Positions 1-5,596 of a stretch of 16,847 bases of DNA are shown here, piece by piece. Location: the NCBI GenBank assembly GCA_964392175.1, contig CAYMOJ010000036.1, forward strand, positions 1-16,847, written 5' to 3'. The notes beneath the pieces are model-generated. The model worked only from the letters and a program-made list of their open reading frames with translations, did no database searches and was not told the DNA's origin. The DNA comes from Firm-04 sp964392175 (GTDB lineage Bacteria; Bacillota; Clostridia; Oscillospirales; Ruminococcaceae). Both the position numbers and the translations under genes were made by a program. Position 1 is the stretch's first letter. The number at the start of each line of letters is the position of its first letter.

Positions 1-65
1 CTGTCTCCGTTCGTCGCTTCGCTCCTCTCTTCAACAGAATCTTTCTTGTTTTTTTTCTCTTTTTG

Positions 66-102
66 GGTCTCACATCATTGACTTTGGTCTCACATCATTG
101 AC
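66..102. repeat. Tandem 17-bp direct repeat, possible IS end
   Basis: The sequence GGTCTCACATCATTGAC occurs exactly at 66-82 and again at 86-102, a 20-bp period. Just outside lies GGACACACA (107-115), so an element ending in CA could finish there. Spaced identical transposase-binding repeats near a TG/CA end are known from IS21-family elements. No transposase is visible because the window starts here, so the link to an insertion sequence is inference. Confidence 0.6.
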
Positions 103-186
103 ATATGGACACACAGCAAACACGACAAACCTAATTTCAAAAAATCGTCATTATGACGGGCGATAAAGAAGCAAAATTCACATCTA

Positions 187-250
187 CCCGCTATACAGAC
201 AGCCGTCCCGTATGATATAATTTCCTTACGAAATAGCGGGGCTGGCTGTC
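187..250. repeat. Interlocked inverted repeats (A-B-A'-B')
   Basis: CCCGCTAT (187-194) is the exact reverse complement of ATAGCGGG (233-240), and GACAGCC (198-204) of GGCTGTC (244-250). In each half the two arms are three bases apart. The order A-B-A'-B' allows either of two hairpins or a pseudoknot, but not both as nested hairpins. A TATAAT lies in the central spacer (216-221) with a poor TATACA 18 bp upstream. Function unknown. Confidence 0.6.
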
Positions 251-557
251 GGAAAAGAACCTTTCATTTTCACCGTGGCAATTGTATCGAATGGAAATGG
301 TGCATGAACAAAAAATGATATCGTGTAGCCAAGCTTGGCAGGAATCAAACAATCGAAACGCAGTAAATGGCAAGCTTCAAAATATATGAAAATCAAATGT
401 ATATTTGTCGCTTTTCGTTCATTTCGCTGAATTTTCAGAATGCTTTTGGGGTGTATGTACGAAATTATACAAGTTTTAGGCTGAAGGTTCTTCTGAATAG
501 AGCCCGTTGCAGCGTGGGGCGGCGGTGGAATGGGCTAAAAATTCACGAAAGGGGAAG

Positions 558-785
558 ATGAAAATCAAACTGTTTGTCTTTTTGCGTCAACAGCTGTGCC
601 GTGAACCTGTTCGACGGGCTTTGCGTACCTTTTTGCAAGCGGCAGCGGGCTACGTGGTGGTCAACATTGCTACACTGGATTTTTCTACACGTGATGCGGT
701 ACTTGGTTTTTTTGTGGCAACGGTTGCGGCTGGACTTGCTGCTGCAATGAACATGGAGGAGGATTCGAATGAAGATTTGTCTTGA
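558..785 (+). CDS. Putative holin-like small membrane protein
   Basis: The protein is 75 residues. It begins with a basic, amphipathic N-terminus (arginines around 11-23, including REPVRRALRT), followed by two hydrophobic stretches at about 25-40 and 45-64, and ends in a short acidic tail (MEEDSNED). Small size, two membrane spans and a position directly before a cell-wall amidase fit a phage holin, which forms membrane holes so that the endolysin reaches the wall. I chose the ATG at 558 because GAAAGGGG lies just upstream; an upstream ATG at 507 in the same frame lacks a good site. The last 17 bases overlap the amidase start, suggesting translational coupling. No specific holin family is recognised, so the function rests on context and topology. 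Confidence 0.6.
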   Translation: MKIKLFVFLRQQLCREPVRRALRTFLQAAAGYVVVNIATLDFSTRDAVLGFFVATVAAGLAAAMNMEEDSNEDLS

Positions 786-1473
786 TGCCGGACATTATGG
801 GAAGTATAACCCATCGCCTGCAGTTGCGGGCTACTATGAGTCGGAGATGAGCTGGAAGCTGCATCTCATGCTGAAAACCGCGCTGGAGCAATATGGAATC
901 GAAGTGATTACCACTCGTGCGGATCAGGCAAAAGATTTGAATGTGTATTATCGTGGGAAGGCGGCAGAAGGTTGTGATCTGCTATTGTCATTGCACTCTA
1001 ACGCGGTAGCGAAAAATGCAACTGCGACACCAGATCACCCCATTGTTTATGGGCAAATCTCCGGTGAGGGCGATGTTCTTGCAGGACAGTTGACTTCGTG
1101 CATCGCCCGCGTGATGAACACAAAGGAAAGTGGTAAAGTGGGGCATCGGGAGGGTAAAAATGGCGATTATTACGGTGTTTTGCGCGGTGCAGCTGATGTT
1201 GGCGTGATGGCATTGCTCGTGGAGCACAGCTTTCACACCAATGAGGCGGCTACCAAATGGTTGATGATTGATGAGAATTTGCAACAGCTTGCCAATGAGG
1301 AGGCAGCGGTGATTGCGAACTATTATGGCTTACAGAAGCGTTCGGCGGCAATACTGTATCGTGTGCAGGTGGGTGCCTTTGCTGTTCGCGAGAATGCCGA
1401 GCAATTGCTAGCCAAGCTGCAAGGAGATGGTTATGAAGGATTTATCACGCAGAGTGTGTTACCTGAAACTTGA
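769..1473 (+). CDS. N-acetylmuramoyl-L-alanine amidase with short SPOR domain
   Basis: This 234-residue protein is a zinc amidase of the Amidase_3 family, which cuts the bond between N-acetylmuramic acid and L-alanine in peptidoglycan. Visible marks are LDAGH with zinc ligand His9, an acidic ligand at Glu24 or Glu26, LSLHSN with His76, and the catalytic Glu152 in LVEHSFHTN. From about residue 197, YRVQVGAF starts a SPOR-like glycan-binding domain, but only about 38 residues remain of the usual 70 or so before the stop. There is no signal peptide, as expected of an endolysin released through a holin. GGAGGAGG at 755-762 sits 6 bases before the ATG, inside the end of the holin-like gene. Together they look like a phage-type lysis cassette; a host sporulation or germination amidase is the alternative. 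Confidence 0.88.
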   Translation: MKICLDAGHYGKYNPSPAVAGYYESEMSWKLHLMLKTALEQYGIEVITTRADQAKDLNVYYRGKAAEGCDLLLSLHSNAVAKNATATPDHPIVYGQISGEGDVLAGQLTSCIARVMNTKESGKVGHREGKNGDYYGVLRGAADVGVMALLVEHSFHTNEAATKWLMIDENLQQLANEEAAVIANYYGLQKRSAAILYRVQVGAFAVRENAEQLLAKLQGDGYEGFITQSVLPET

Positions 1474-1501
1474 TCTTGATGTTTGGATATTCGCATATGT
1501 C

Positions 1502-1535
1502 AAAAAGGAGCGTTGCTTTTGCAATGCTCCTTTTT
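1502..1535. terminator. Strong bidirectional terminator
   Basis: AAAAAGGAGCGTTGC (1502-1516) pairs along its full length with GCAATGCTCCTTTTT (1521-1535) with one G-T wobble and a TTTT loop. The T run follows the stem on both strands, so it can end transcription of the amidase (plus) and of the deacetylase (minus, stop at 1579). Confidence 0.92.
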
Positions 1536-1578
1536 GTTGATATTTCATGATCACGTGCTTTTTTGAATATGCGGATAT

Positions 1579-2196
1579 TTACAATACTGAATAGATTTGA
1601 CCGTCATATGCTTTAGGGGTCACGTTTTTGATTGCAAATAGCTGCGAAAGGGTTACAAACTCATAGCCCTCCGCCTGTAGCGCAGGGATCAACCTTGCTA
1701 CCGCCTGTACTGTTTTGTCGTTACCATCACTGTCGTGTAAAAGCAAGATCATGCCGTCCTGTGCGCCTTTTTTCAGGCGGCAAAAACGCTCCTCTGCAGA
1801 TATGGCATCATCGTAATCCTCCACGCCAAAGCCGCAGATCATGGGCAGGGGAACAGTTGCAAATACCGTGGGATTGATGGCAATATAGGGCGGTCGAAAA
1901 AAACGCGGTGCTGTGCCTGTGATTTCCGTGATGCGCTTTGTGACGGGCTGTACTTCTGCAAGCATTTGTTCAGGGGTCAGCGTTGTCAGTGCGGTATGGC
2001 TTACTGAATGGTTGTGGATCTCACAGCCCATCCGGTAGGCGCGCTGCACCACGGGTACAGTCTTTGCGGTGATATTGTTGCCCACTAAAAAGAAACTTGC
2101 AGGTATATGCATTTGTTGCAGCAGATCTAATATGGCAACGGTGGTTGTAATGTTGGGGCCATCGTCAAAAGTCAGTGCGATGTATTTTTTTTTCAT
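1579..2196 (-). CDS. CE4-type polysaccharide deacetylase (NodB domain), no signal peptide
   Basis: The 205-residue protein is a bare NodB homology domain that would remove N- or O-acetyl groups from a polysaccharide using a divalent metal. Motif 1 is TFDDGP (residues 9-14), motif 2 is HNHSVSH with the two metal histidines, motif 3 is RFFRPPY, and motif 5 is LLLHD. In motif 4 the usual Asp-Trp is replaced by VEDYDD. The overall pattern resembles CE4 domains attached to clostridial and ruminococcal xylanases, but no signal peptide, membrane span or binding module is present. I start it at the ATG at 2196, before MKKKYIAL. The longer frame from a TTG at 2235 begins inside the aspS terminator and is unlikely. 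The ribosome site before 2196 is poor (GAG only) and no promoter is obvious, so it may depend on read-through from aspS. Confidence 0.85.
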   Translation of the reverse strand: MKKKYIALTFDDGPNITTTVAILDLLQQMHIPASFFLVGNNITAKTVPVVQRAYRMGCEIHNHSVSHTALTTLTPEQMLAEVQPVTKRITEITGTAPRFFRPPYIAINPTVFATVPLPMICGFGVEDYDDAISAEERFCRLKKGAQDGMILLLHDSDGNDKTVQAVARLIPALQAEGYEFVTLSQLFAIKNVTPKAYDGQIYSVL

Positions 2197-2218
2197 GCTC
2201 GTTATCTCACAAAAGTAG

Positions 2219-2254
2219 GAAAACGGCATCCTCAAAAGAGAGCATACCGTTTTC
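2219..2254 (-). terminator. Terminator after aspS
   Basis: GAAAACGG...CTC and GAG...CCGTTTTC form a 15-bp stem with one mismatch and one wobble around a 6-base loop, 13 bp beyond the aspS stop. On the minus strand the stem runs into CGTTTTC and then TTTT. It lies just before the deacetylase start and probably lowers that gene's expression. Confidence 0.8.
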
Positions 2255-2267
2255 GGGTTGATTTGCT

Positions 2268-4007
2268 TCAGAACTCCTCGCGCACCTGAATATTGGCTTC
2301 GCGAAGCTGCAATTCGGTAACAGGAGCCGGTGCGCCCAAGAGCAGATCCTGTGCGTTGCCATTGAGGGGGAATGCAATGACATTGCGGATGGTTTCAGTT
2401 TCGGCTAGCAGCATCACCATGCGGTCGATACCGGGTGCCATACCGGCATGAGGCGGTGCGCCATACTGGAATGCCGTGTACAGTGCCGAGAATCGCGCTG
2501 CAAGCTCTTCCTCGGAATAGCCTGCCAGTGCGAATGCCTTTTTCATGATTTCCGGATTGTGGTTGCGCACAGCACCGGATGCAAGCTCAATGCCGTTGCA
2601 GACTAAATCGTACTGATATGCAAGGATCTTCAGCGGTTCCTCGTTCATCAGTGCTTCCAGACCGCCTTGGGGCATGGAGAAGGGGTTGTGTGTGAAATCC
2701 AGCTTGCCTGTTTCGGCGTTGATTTCGTACATGGGGAAGTCCACTACAAAGCAGAAGCGGAAGGCATCTTTTTCGAGAATATCGAGCGTTTCGCCCAGCC
2801 AAGTACGGATCTGACCTGCCATGCTATCCACGACACGCTTTGCATCGCTGATGAAGAACAGGGTTTCACCCTCTTTGATGCCGGAAAGTGCGGTGATCTC
2901 CTTGCGCTGCTCATCGGTAAGGAATTTGTCGATCGGGCCTTTAAACTGCCCCTCTTTCAAGGTGAGGTAGCCCAGACCTTTCATGCCGATAGAAAGCGCG
3001 AACTTCAGGGAATCCTCAAAGAACTTTTTGGAGCAGGTAGAGCAGTCGGCAACAATTCCGCGCACAGGGCGACCCTTGAACGCCTTGAATTCCACCTGTG
3101 CAAAGAAGTCGGTAAGATCAATGATTTGCAGTGGGTTGCGCAAATCAGGCTTATCTGAGCCGTATTTGAGCATCGCGTCGGCATAGGTAATACGCTCAAA
3201 GGGGGCAGCAGAGCTGATTTTATCTGGGGCAAACTCTGCAAAGGTTTTGGAGATGACCTGCTCGCACACCGCAAGTACATCATCCTGTGTGGCAAATGCC
3301 ATTTCGTAGTCCAGTTGATAAAACTCACCGGGAGAACGATCCTGACGAGCGTCCTCATCACGGAAGCAAGGTGCGACCTGATAGTAGCGATCAAAGCCCG
3401 AAACCATCAGCAATTGCTTGAACTGCTGCGGTGCTTGGGGCAGTGCATAGAATGTGCCCTTGTGTTTGCGGCTTGGCACAAGGAAATCACGGGCACCTTC
3501 GGGCGAAGATGCGGTGAGAATGGGCGTTTGCATATCGAGAAAACCCAGCTCCTCCATATGACGGCGTAGAGCAGAGATCACTTTGGAGCGCAGAATGATT
3601 TTGCTGTGCAGATCGGGGTTGCGTAGATCAAGGTAACGGTACTTCAAGCGCACTTCCTCACGAGTGTCCATAGAATCGGAGGGAGTAAAGGGCAGCATCT
3701 GACGGCAAGGGCCGAGCAGCTCATAGGAAGCGACACGCACCTCCACCAGACCGGTGTCCAGCTTCTCGTTCACGGTGTCTGCATCACGGGCGACTACCTC
3801 ACCGGTGACCGTGATGACAGCCTCACGATTGATGCCTTCCAGCGTCAAATCCTCATGGAACACCACCTGCGTAATGCCAGTCTCGTCGCGTAGATCAAGG
3901 AACAGCACGCCACCATGGTCACGGATGGCATCTACCCAACCTGAGAGAGAAATCGTCTGCCCGATATGCTTGGGACGCGGTGCGTTGCAGCGCATAGTAC
4001 GATACAT
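2268..4007 (-). CDS. aspS: Aspartyl-tRNA synthetase (bacterial type), probably non-discriminating
   Basis: The 579-residue enzyme attaches aspartate to tRNA. It has the N-terminal OB-fold anticodon-binding domain (GWVDAIRDHGGVLFLDLRD, residues 23-41), class II motif 2 (FRDEDARQDRSPGEFYQLD), a bacterial GAD insertion around 290-410, and motif 3 (GAPPHAGMAPGIDR) near the C-terminus. Residue 31 is His in RDHGG. From memory, His at this place is typical of non-discriminating AspRS, which also charges tRNA-Asn for GatCAB amidation, while E. coli has Leu. The DRSPGEFYQLD version of motif 2 also resembles alphaproteobacterial AspRS more than E. coli. The ATG at 4007 was chosen because GGAGG lies 8 bases upstream; the longer open frame runs back into the leader. 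Transcription is controlled by a T-box leader. Confidence 0.97.
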   Translation of the reverse strand: MYRTMRCNAPRPKHIGQTISLSGWVDAIRDHGGVLFLDLRDETGITQVVFHEDLTLEGINREAVITVTGEVVARDADTVNEKLDTGLVEVRVASYELLGPCRQMLPFTPSDSMDTREEVRLKYRYLDLRNPDLHSKIILRSKVISALRRHMEELGFLDMQTPILTASSPEGARDFLVPSRKHKGTFYALPQAPQQFKQLLMVSGFDRYYQVAPCFRDEDARQDRSPGEFYQLDYEMAFATQDDVLAVCEQVISKTFAEFAPDKISSAAPFERITYADAMLKYGSDKPDLRNPLQIIDLTDFFAQVEFKAFKGRPVRGIVADCSTCSKKFFEDSLKFALSIGMKGLGYLTLKEGQFKGPIDKFLTDEQRKEITALSGIKEGETLFFISDAKRVVDSMAGQIRTWLGETLDILEKDAFRFCFVVDFPMYEINAETGKLDFTHNPFSMPQGGLEALMNEEPLKILAYQYDLVCNGIELASGAVRNHNPEIMKKAFALAGYSEEELAARFSALYTAFQYGAPPHAGMAPGIDRMVMLLAETETIRNVIAFPLNGNAQDLLLGAPAPVTELQLREANIQVREEF

Positions 4008-4024
4008 AATGAAAACCTCCATGA

Positions 4025-4312
4025 TAAAAATAAAAACGCCCCGGAACAACAAAACTTGTTCCGGGACGAGCAGTTTACAAACAAAGCCCGCGGTGCCACC
4101 CGACTTAACAGCATCTGCCCTTTCAGCGACAGCCGCTGTTCACTTTCGATTCAGTTGTTGCGCCTCGGAGCGTGCCAAAGGCATCGGTGCAAAGAAATGA
4201 CATCTCACGCCGACAGAGCGTTCCCACAACCACTACTCTCCGTAAATGTGCTTGCAGCCTATTGGCACACTCTCTCTGTTCGGATTTCCACAAGGTGTGA
4301 GTCTCATACTCT
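4025..4312 (-). promoter_or_regulatory. T-box riboswitch controlling aspS
   Basis: On the minus strand the 15-base T-box core GGGTGGCACCGCGGG is at 4101-4087, followed by the intrinsic terminator (4068-4027). Upstream is a Stem I-like region: an AGTA near the 5' end (4310-4307), an AG bulge AGAGAG (about 4277-4272), a distal hairpin TGTGC/GCACA with loop CAATAGGCTGCAA, and a returning strand. CTCACACC pairs with GGTTGTGGG (one bulged T), which places GAAC (4223-4220) opposite the AGTA where the specifier codon should lie. That reads as AAC (Asn) or GAA (Glu), not as an Asp codon. The lowest pairing, ATAGAG with CTCTGT, would include bases before the predicted start site, so Stem I limits and the specifier are tentative. 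The T-box identity itself is secure. Confidence 0.93.
4027..4068 (-). terminator. T-box regulated intrinsic terminator
   Basis: A 13-bp stem (4068-4056 with 4049-4037, one wobble, core CCGGAACAA/TTGTTCCGG) with a 6-base loop is followed on the minus strand by TTTTT and more T-rich sequence. It should form when the sensed tRNA is charged and give way to the T-box antiterminator when it is uncharged. Confidence 0.92.
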
Positions 4313-4314
4313 AT

Positions 4315-4342
4315 ATTTTATTCATTTTTTGAGATTTGTCAA
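4315..4342 (-). promoter_or_regulatory. Promoter of the aspS T-box transcript
   Basis: On the minus strand a perfect TTGACA (4342-4337) is followed after 16 bases by TAAAAT (4320-4315). The start site would be near 4308, at the 5' edge of the T-box Stem I. Confidence 0.82.
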
Positions 4343-4391
4343 GGGCTGAGACGATTTTTGTGATTTTTTCCAAAATCGCGCAAAAAAGTGC

Positions 4392-4419
4392 TTGACAAAT
4401 TGATATTCTGTGGTATAAT
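4392..4419 (+). promoter_or_regulatory. Promoter of the perR-rbr operon
   Basis: A perfect TTGACA (4392-4397) and a perfect TATAAT (4414-4419) are spaced 16 bases apart, divergent from the aspS promoter. This is one of the strongest sigma-A promoters in the window. Confidence 0.9.
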
Positions 4420-4444
4420 ATTATTAAGAACGAATCCTAATAAT
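4420..4444. promoter_or_regulatory. Candidate PerR/Fur operator overlapping the start site
   Basis: ATTATTA (4420-4426) and TAATAAT (4438-4444) are perfect inverted arms centred at 4432, with GA/TC also symmetric inside (9 of 12 positions per arm). The site directly follows the -10 and covers the start point, where a bound repressor would block transcription. AT-rich palindromes of this kind are typical of Fur-family boxes, but the spacing differs from the compact 7-1-7 PerR box, so binding is inferred. Confidence 0.6.
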
Positions 4445-4461
4445 GTTGCAGGGGGTATGCC

Positions 4462-4848
4462 ATGAAGAGCCAACGGCAGCTCATCTACGATGTGCTGTGT
4501 AGGATGCAAAAGCATCCTACCGCACAGGATGTGTTTTTAGAAGTGCGCAAGCAGCAGCCACATATTGCAATGGGTACGGTGTATCGCAACTTAAATTTAC
4601 TTTGCAAAGACGGCAGTATCATGCGTATTGCCGTAAATGATGCCCCCGATCGCTATGATGATAATCCGCAGTTGCATGATCATATCGTTTGCAAGCAGTG
4701 CGGCAGGGTGCGCGATGTGCAGCTGGAGGCAGCGTTCGATGTGTTTTCCAAGGCAGCAGGCAGTATGGTCATCGGCTATGATCTGCTGCTGTACGAGATC
4801 TGTGAGGAATGCACGAGGGCAAATCAAATGGGTGAAAGCGATCTATGA
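4462..4848 (+). CDS. perR: PerR-type peroxide-sensing Fur family repressor
   Basis: The 128-residue protein has a winged-helix DNA-binding part (recognition region GTVYRNLNLL, residues 38-47) and a C-terminal metal-binding domain. Structural zinc cysteines are C77, C80, C114 and C117. Against B. subtilis PerR as I remember it, the regulatory metal ligands H37, D85, H91, H93 and D104 correspond with one constant offset to H18, D66, H72, H74 and D85 here. Asp rather than Glu at the second place favours PerR over Fur. The protein lacks about 19 N-terminal residues found in B. subtilis PerR, and an in-frame TAA upstream excludes an extension. AGGGGG lies 6 bases before the ATG. It is followed by rubrerythrin in the same operon and is likely autoregulated through the palindrome at 4420-4444. 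Confidence 0.88.
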   Translation: MKSQRQLIYDVLCRMQKHPTAQDVFLEVRKQQPHIAMGTVYRNLNLLCKDGSIMRIAVNDAPDRYDDNPQLHDHIVCKQCGRVRDVQLEAAFDVFSKAAGSMVIGYDLLLYEICEECTRANQMGESDL

Positions 4849-4894
4849 TCGTTTGCCATATTTCAAATCAATATGATAACGGAGGTCTTTTACG

Positions 4895-5434
4895 ATGGAA
4901 CTGAAGGGTTCAAGAACCGAACAAAATCTGATGACTGCATTCGCGGGTGAATCGCAGGCGCGCAACAAGTACACCTATTATGCTTCCAAGGCGAGAAAAG
5001 AAGGCTATGTGCAGATTGCAGAGCTGTTTGAGGAAACTGCGAACAACGAGAAAGAGCACGCAAAGCTCTGGTTCAAGGAGCTGCACGACGGCGAAGTACC
5101 TACTACCGCTACAAATCTGCTGGATGCCGCAGAGGGCGAAAACTACGAGTGGACGGATATGTATGCTTCCTTTGCGCAGATTGCACGCGAGGAAGGCTTT
5201 ACCCGTCTTGCATTCCTCTTTGAGGCAGTTGGCAAGATCGAGAAGGCGCACGAGGAGCGTTACCGCAAGCTGCTGGCAAATGTCGAGGGTGGTCTGGTAT
5301 TCTCCAAGGATGGCGACATGATTTGGGAATGCAGCAATTGTGGTCATATCGTCATTGGCAAGGAGGCTCCCAAAATGTGCCCTGTTTGCGCACATCCTCA
5401 GGCATACTTCAAGCTGAGAGCCGAAAACTATTGA
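4895..5434 (+). CDS. rbr: Rubrerythrin
   Basis: This 179-residue cytoplasmic protein reduces hydrogen peroxide to water in anaerobes using a diiron centre. The ferritin-like four-helix domain carries iron ligands E19 (AGESQARNKY), E52 and H55 (NEKEH), E85 (YEWTDMY), and E116 and H119 (EKAHE). The rubredoxin-like domain carries C146 and C149 (CSNCGH) and C162 and C165 (CPVCAHPQAYF). In the segment that often reads EWTEMY, this one has D88, a conservative change close to the redox-switching ligand. GGAGGT lies 8 bases before the ATG. It starts 46 bases after perR with no terminator between, so the two are cotranscribed and PerR presumably controls it. Confidence 0.97.
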   Translation: MELKGSRTEQNLMTAFAGESQARNKYTYYASKARKEGYVQIAELFEETANNEKEHAKLWFKELHDGEVPTTATNLLDAAEGENYEWTDMYASFAQIAREEGFTRLAFLFEAVGKIEKAHEERYRKLLANVEGGLVFSKDGDMIWECSNCGHIVIGKEAPKMCPVCAHPQAYFKLRAENY

Positions 5435-5491
5435 TGACACGGATGGTATCGACTTCCGTACCTTTCTGTGCGGTAGCATGACGGCATTGCA

Positions 5492-5527
5492 AAAGCGGTA
5501 CTTTCTCTTGCGAGGAAGTACCGCTTT
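5492..5527 (+). terminator. Hairpin after rubrerythrin
   Basis: AAAGCGGTACTT (5492-5503) pairs perfectly with AAGTACCGCTTT (5516-5527), and the stem extends four pairs inward to a TTGC loop, giving 16 bp. The T tract on the plus strand is short (CTTT), so it may be a moderate terminator for the perR-rbr operon. Confidence 0.7.
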
Positions 5528-5544
5528 GGATCATAATATAGTGG

Positions 5545-5581
5545 AAAACCTCTGTGTACCATGTGTGTACCCAGAGGTTTT
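5545..5581. terminator. Bidirectional hairpin after prfB and rbr
   Basis: AAAACCTCTG (5545-5554) pairs with CAGAGGTTTT (5572-5581), with a further GTAC pairing inside after one mismatch. On the minus strand it lies 16 bp past the prfB stop and ends in TTTT; on the plus strand it is the second hairpin after rbr. Confidence 0.78.
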
Positions 5582-5596
5582 GGTTTGTGCGATCGA

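Larger units (their letters stand above)
1..557. other. Intergenic region with repeats, no convincing gene
   Basis: No open reading frame here has both a good ribosome binding site and a recognisable protein. The stretch holds a tandem repeat (66-102), a perfect 13-bp palindrome (146-158), two interlocked inverted repeats (187-250) around a TATAAT (216-221), and a 12-bp palindrome containing AAGCTT (328-339). AGCCC at 501-505 can pair with GGGCT at 532-536 just before the holin-like gene. The left edge (1-60) is pyrimidine-rich and may be the tail of something outside the window. Confidence 0.6.

Noticed and set aside
191..373. Minus-strand 60-codon open frame in the left intergenic region
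   Set aside because: No ribosome site and no recognisable protein; it covers the inverted repeats.
367..561. Plus-strand 64-codon open frame before the holin-like gene
   Set aside because: No Shine-Dalgarno sequence and atypical composition; overlaps the better supported start at 558.
2197..2235. Longer deacetylase start at the TTG at 2235
   Set aside because: That start lies inside the aspS terminator stem and adds residues unlike the family's usual start at KKKYIALTFDDGP.
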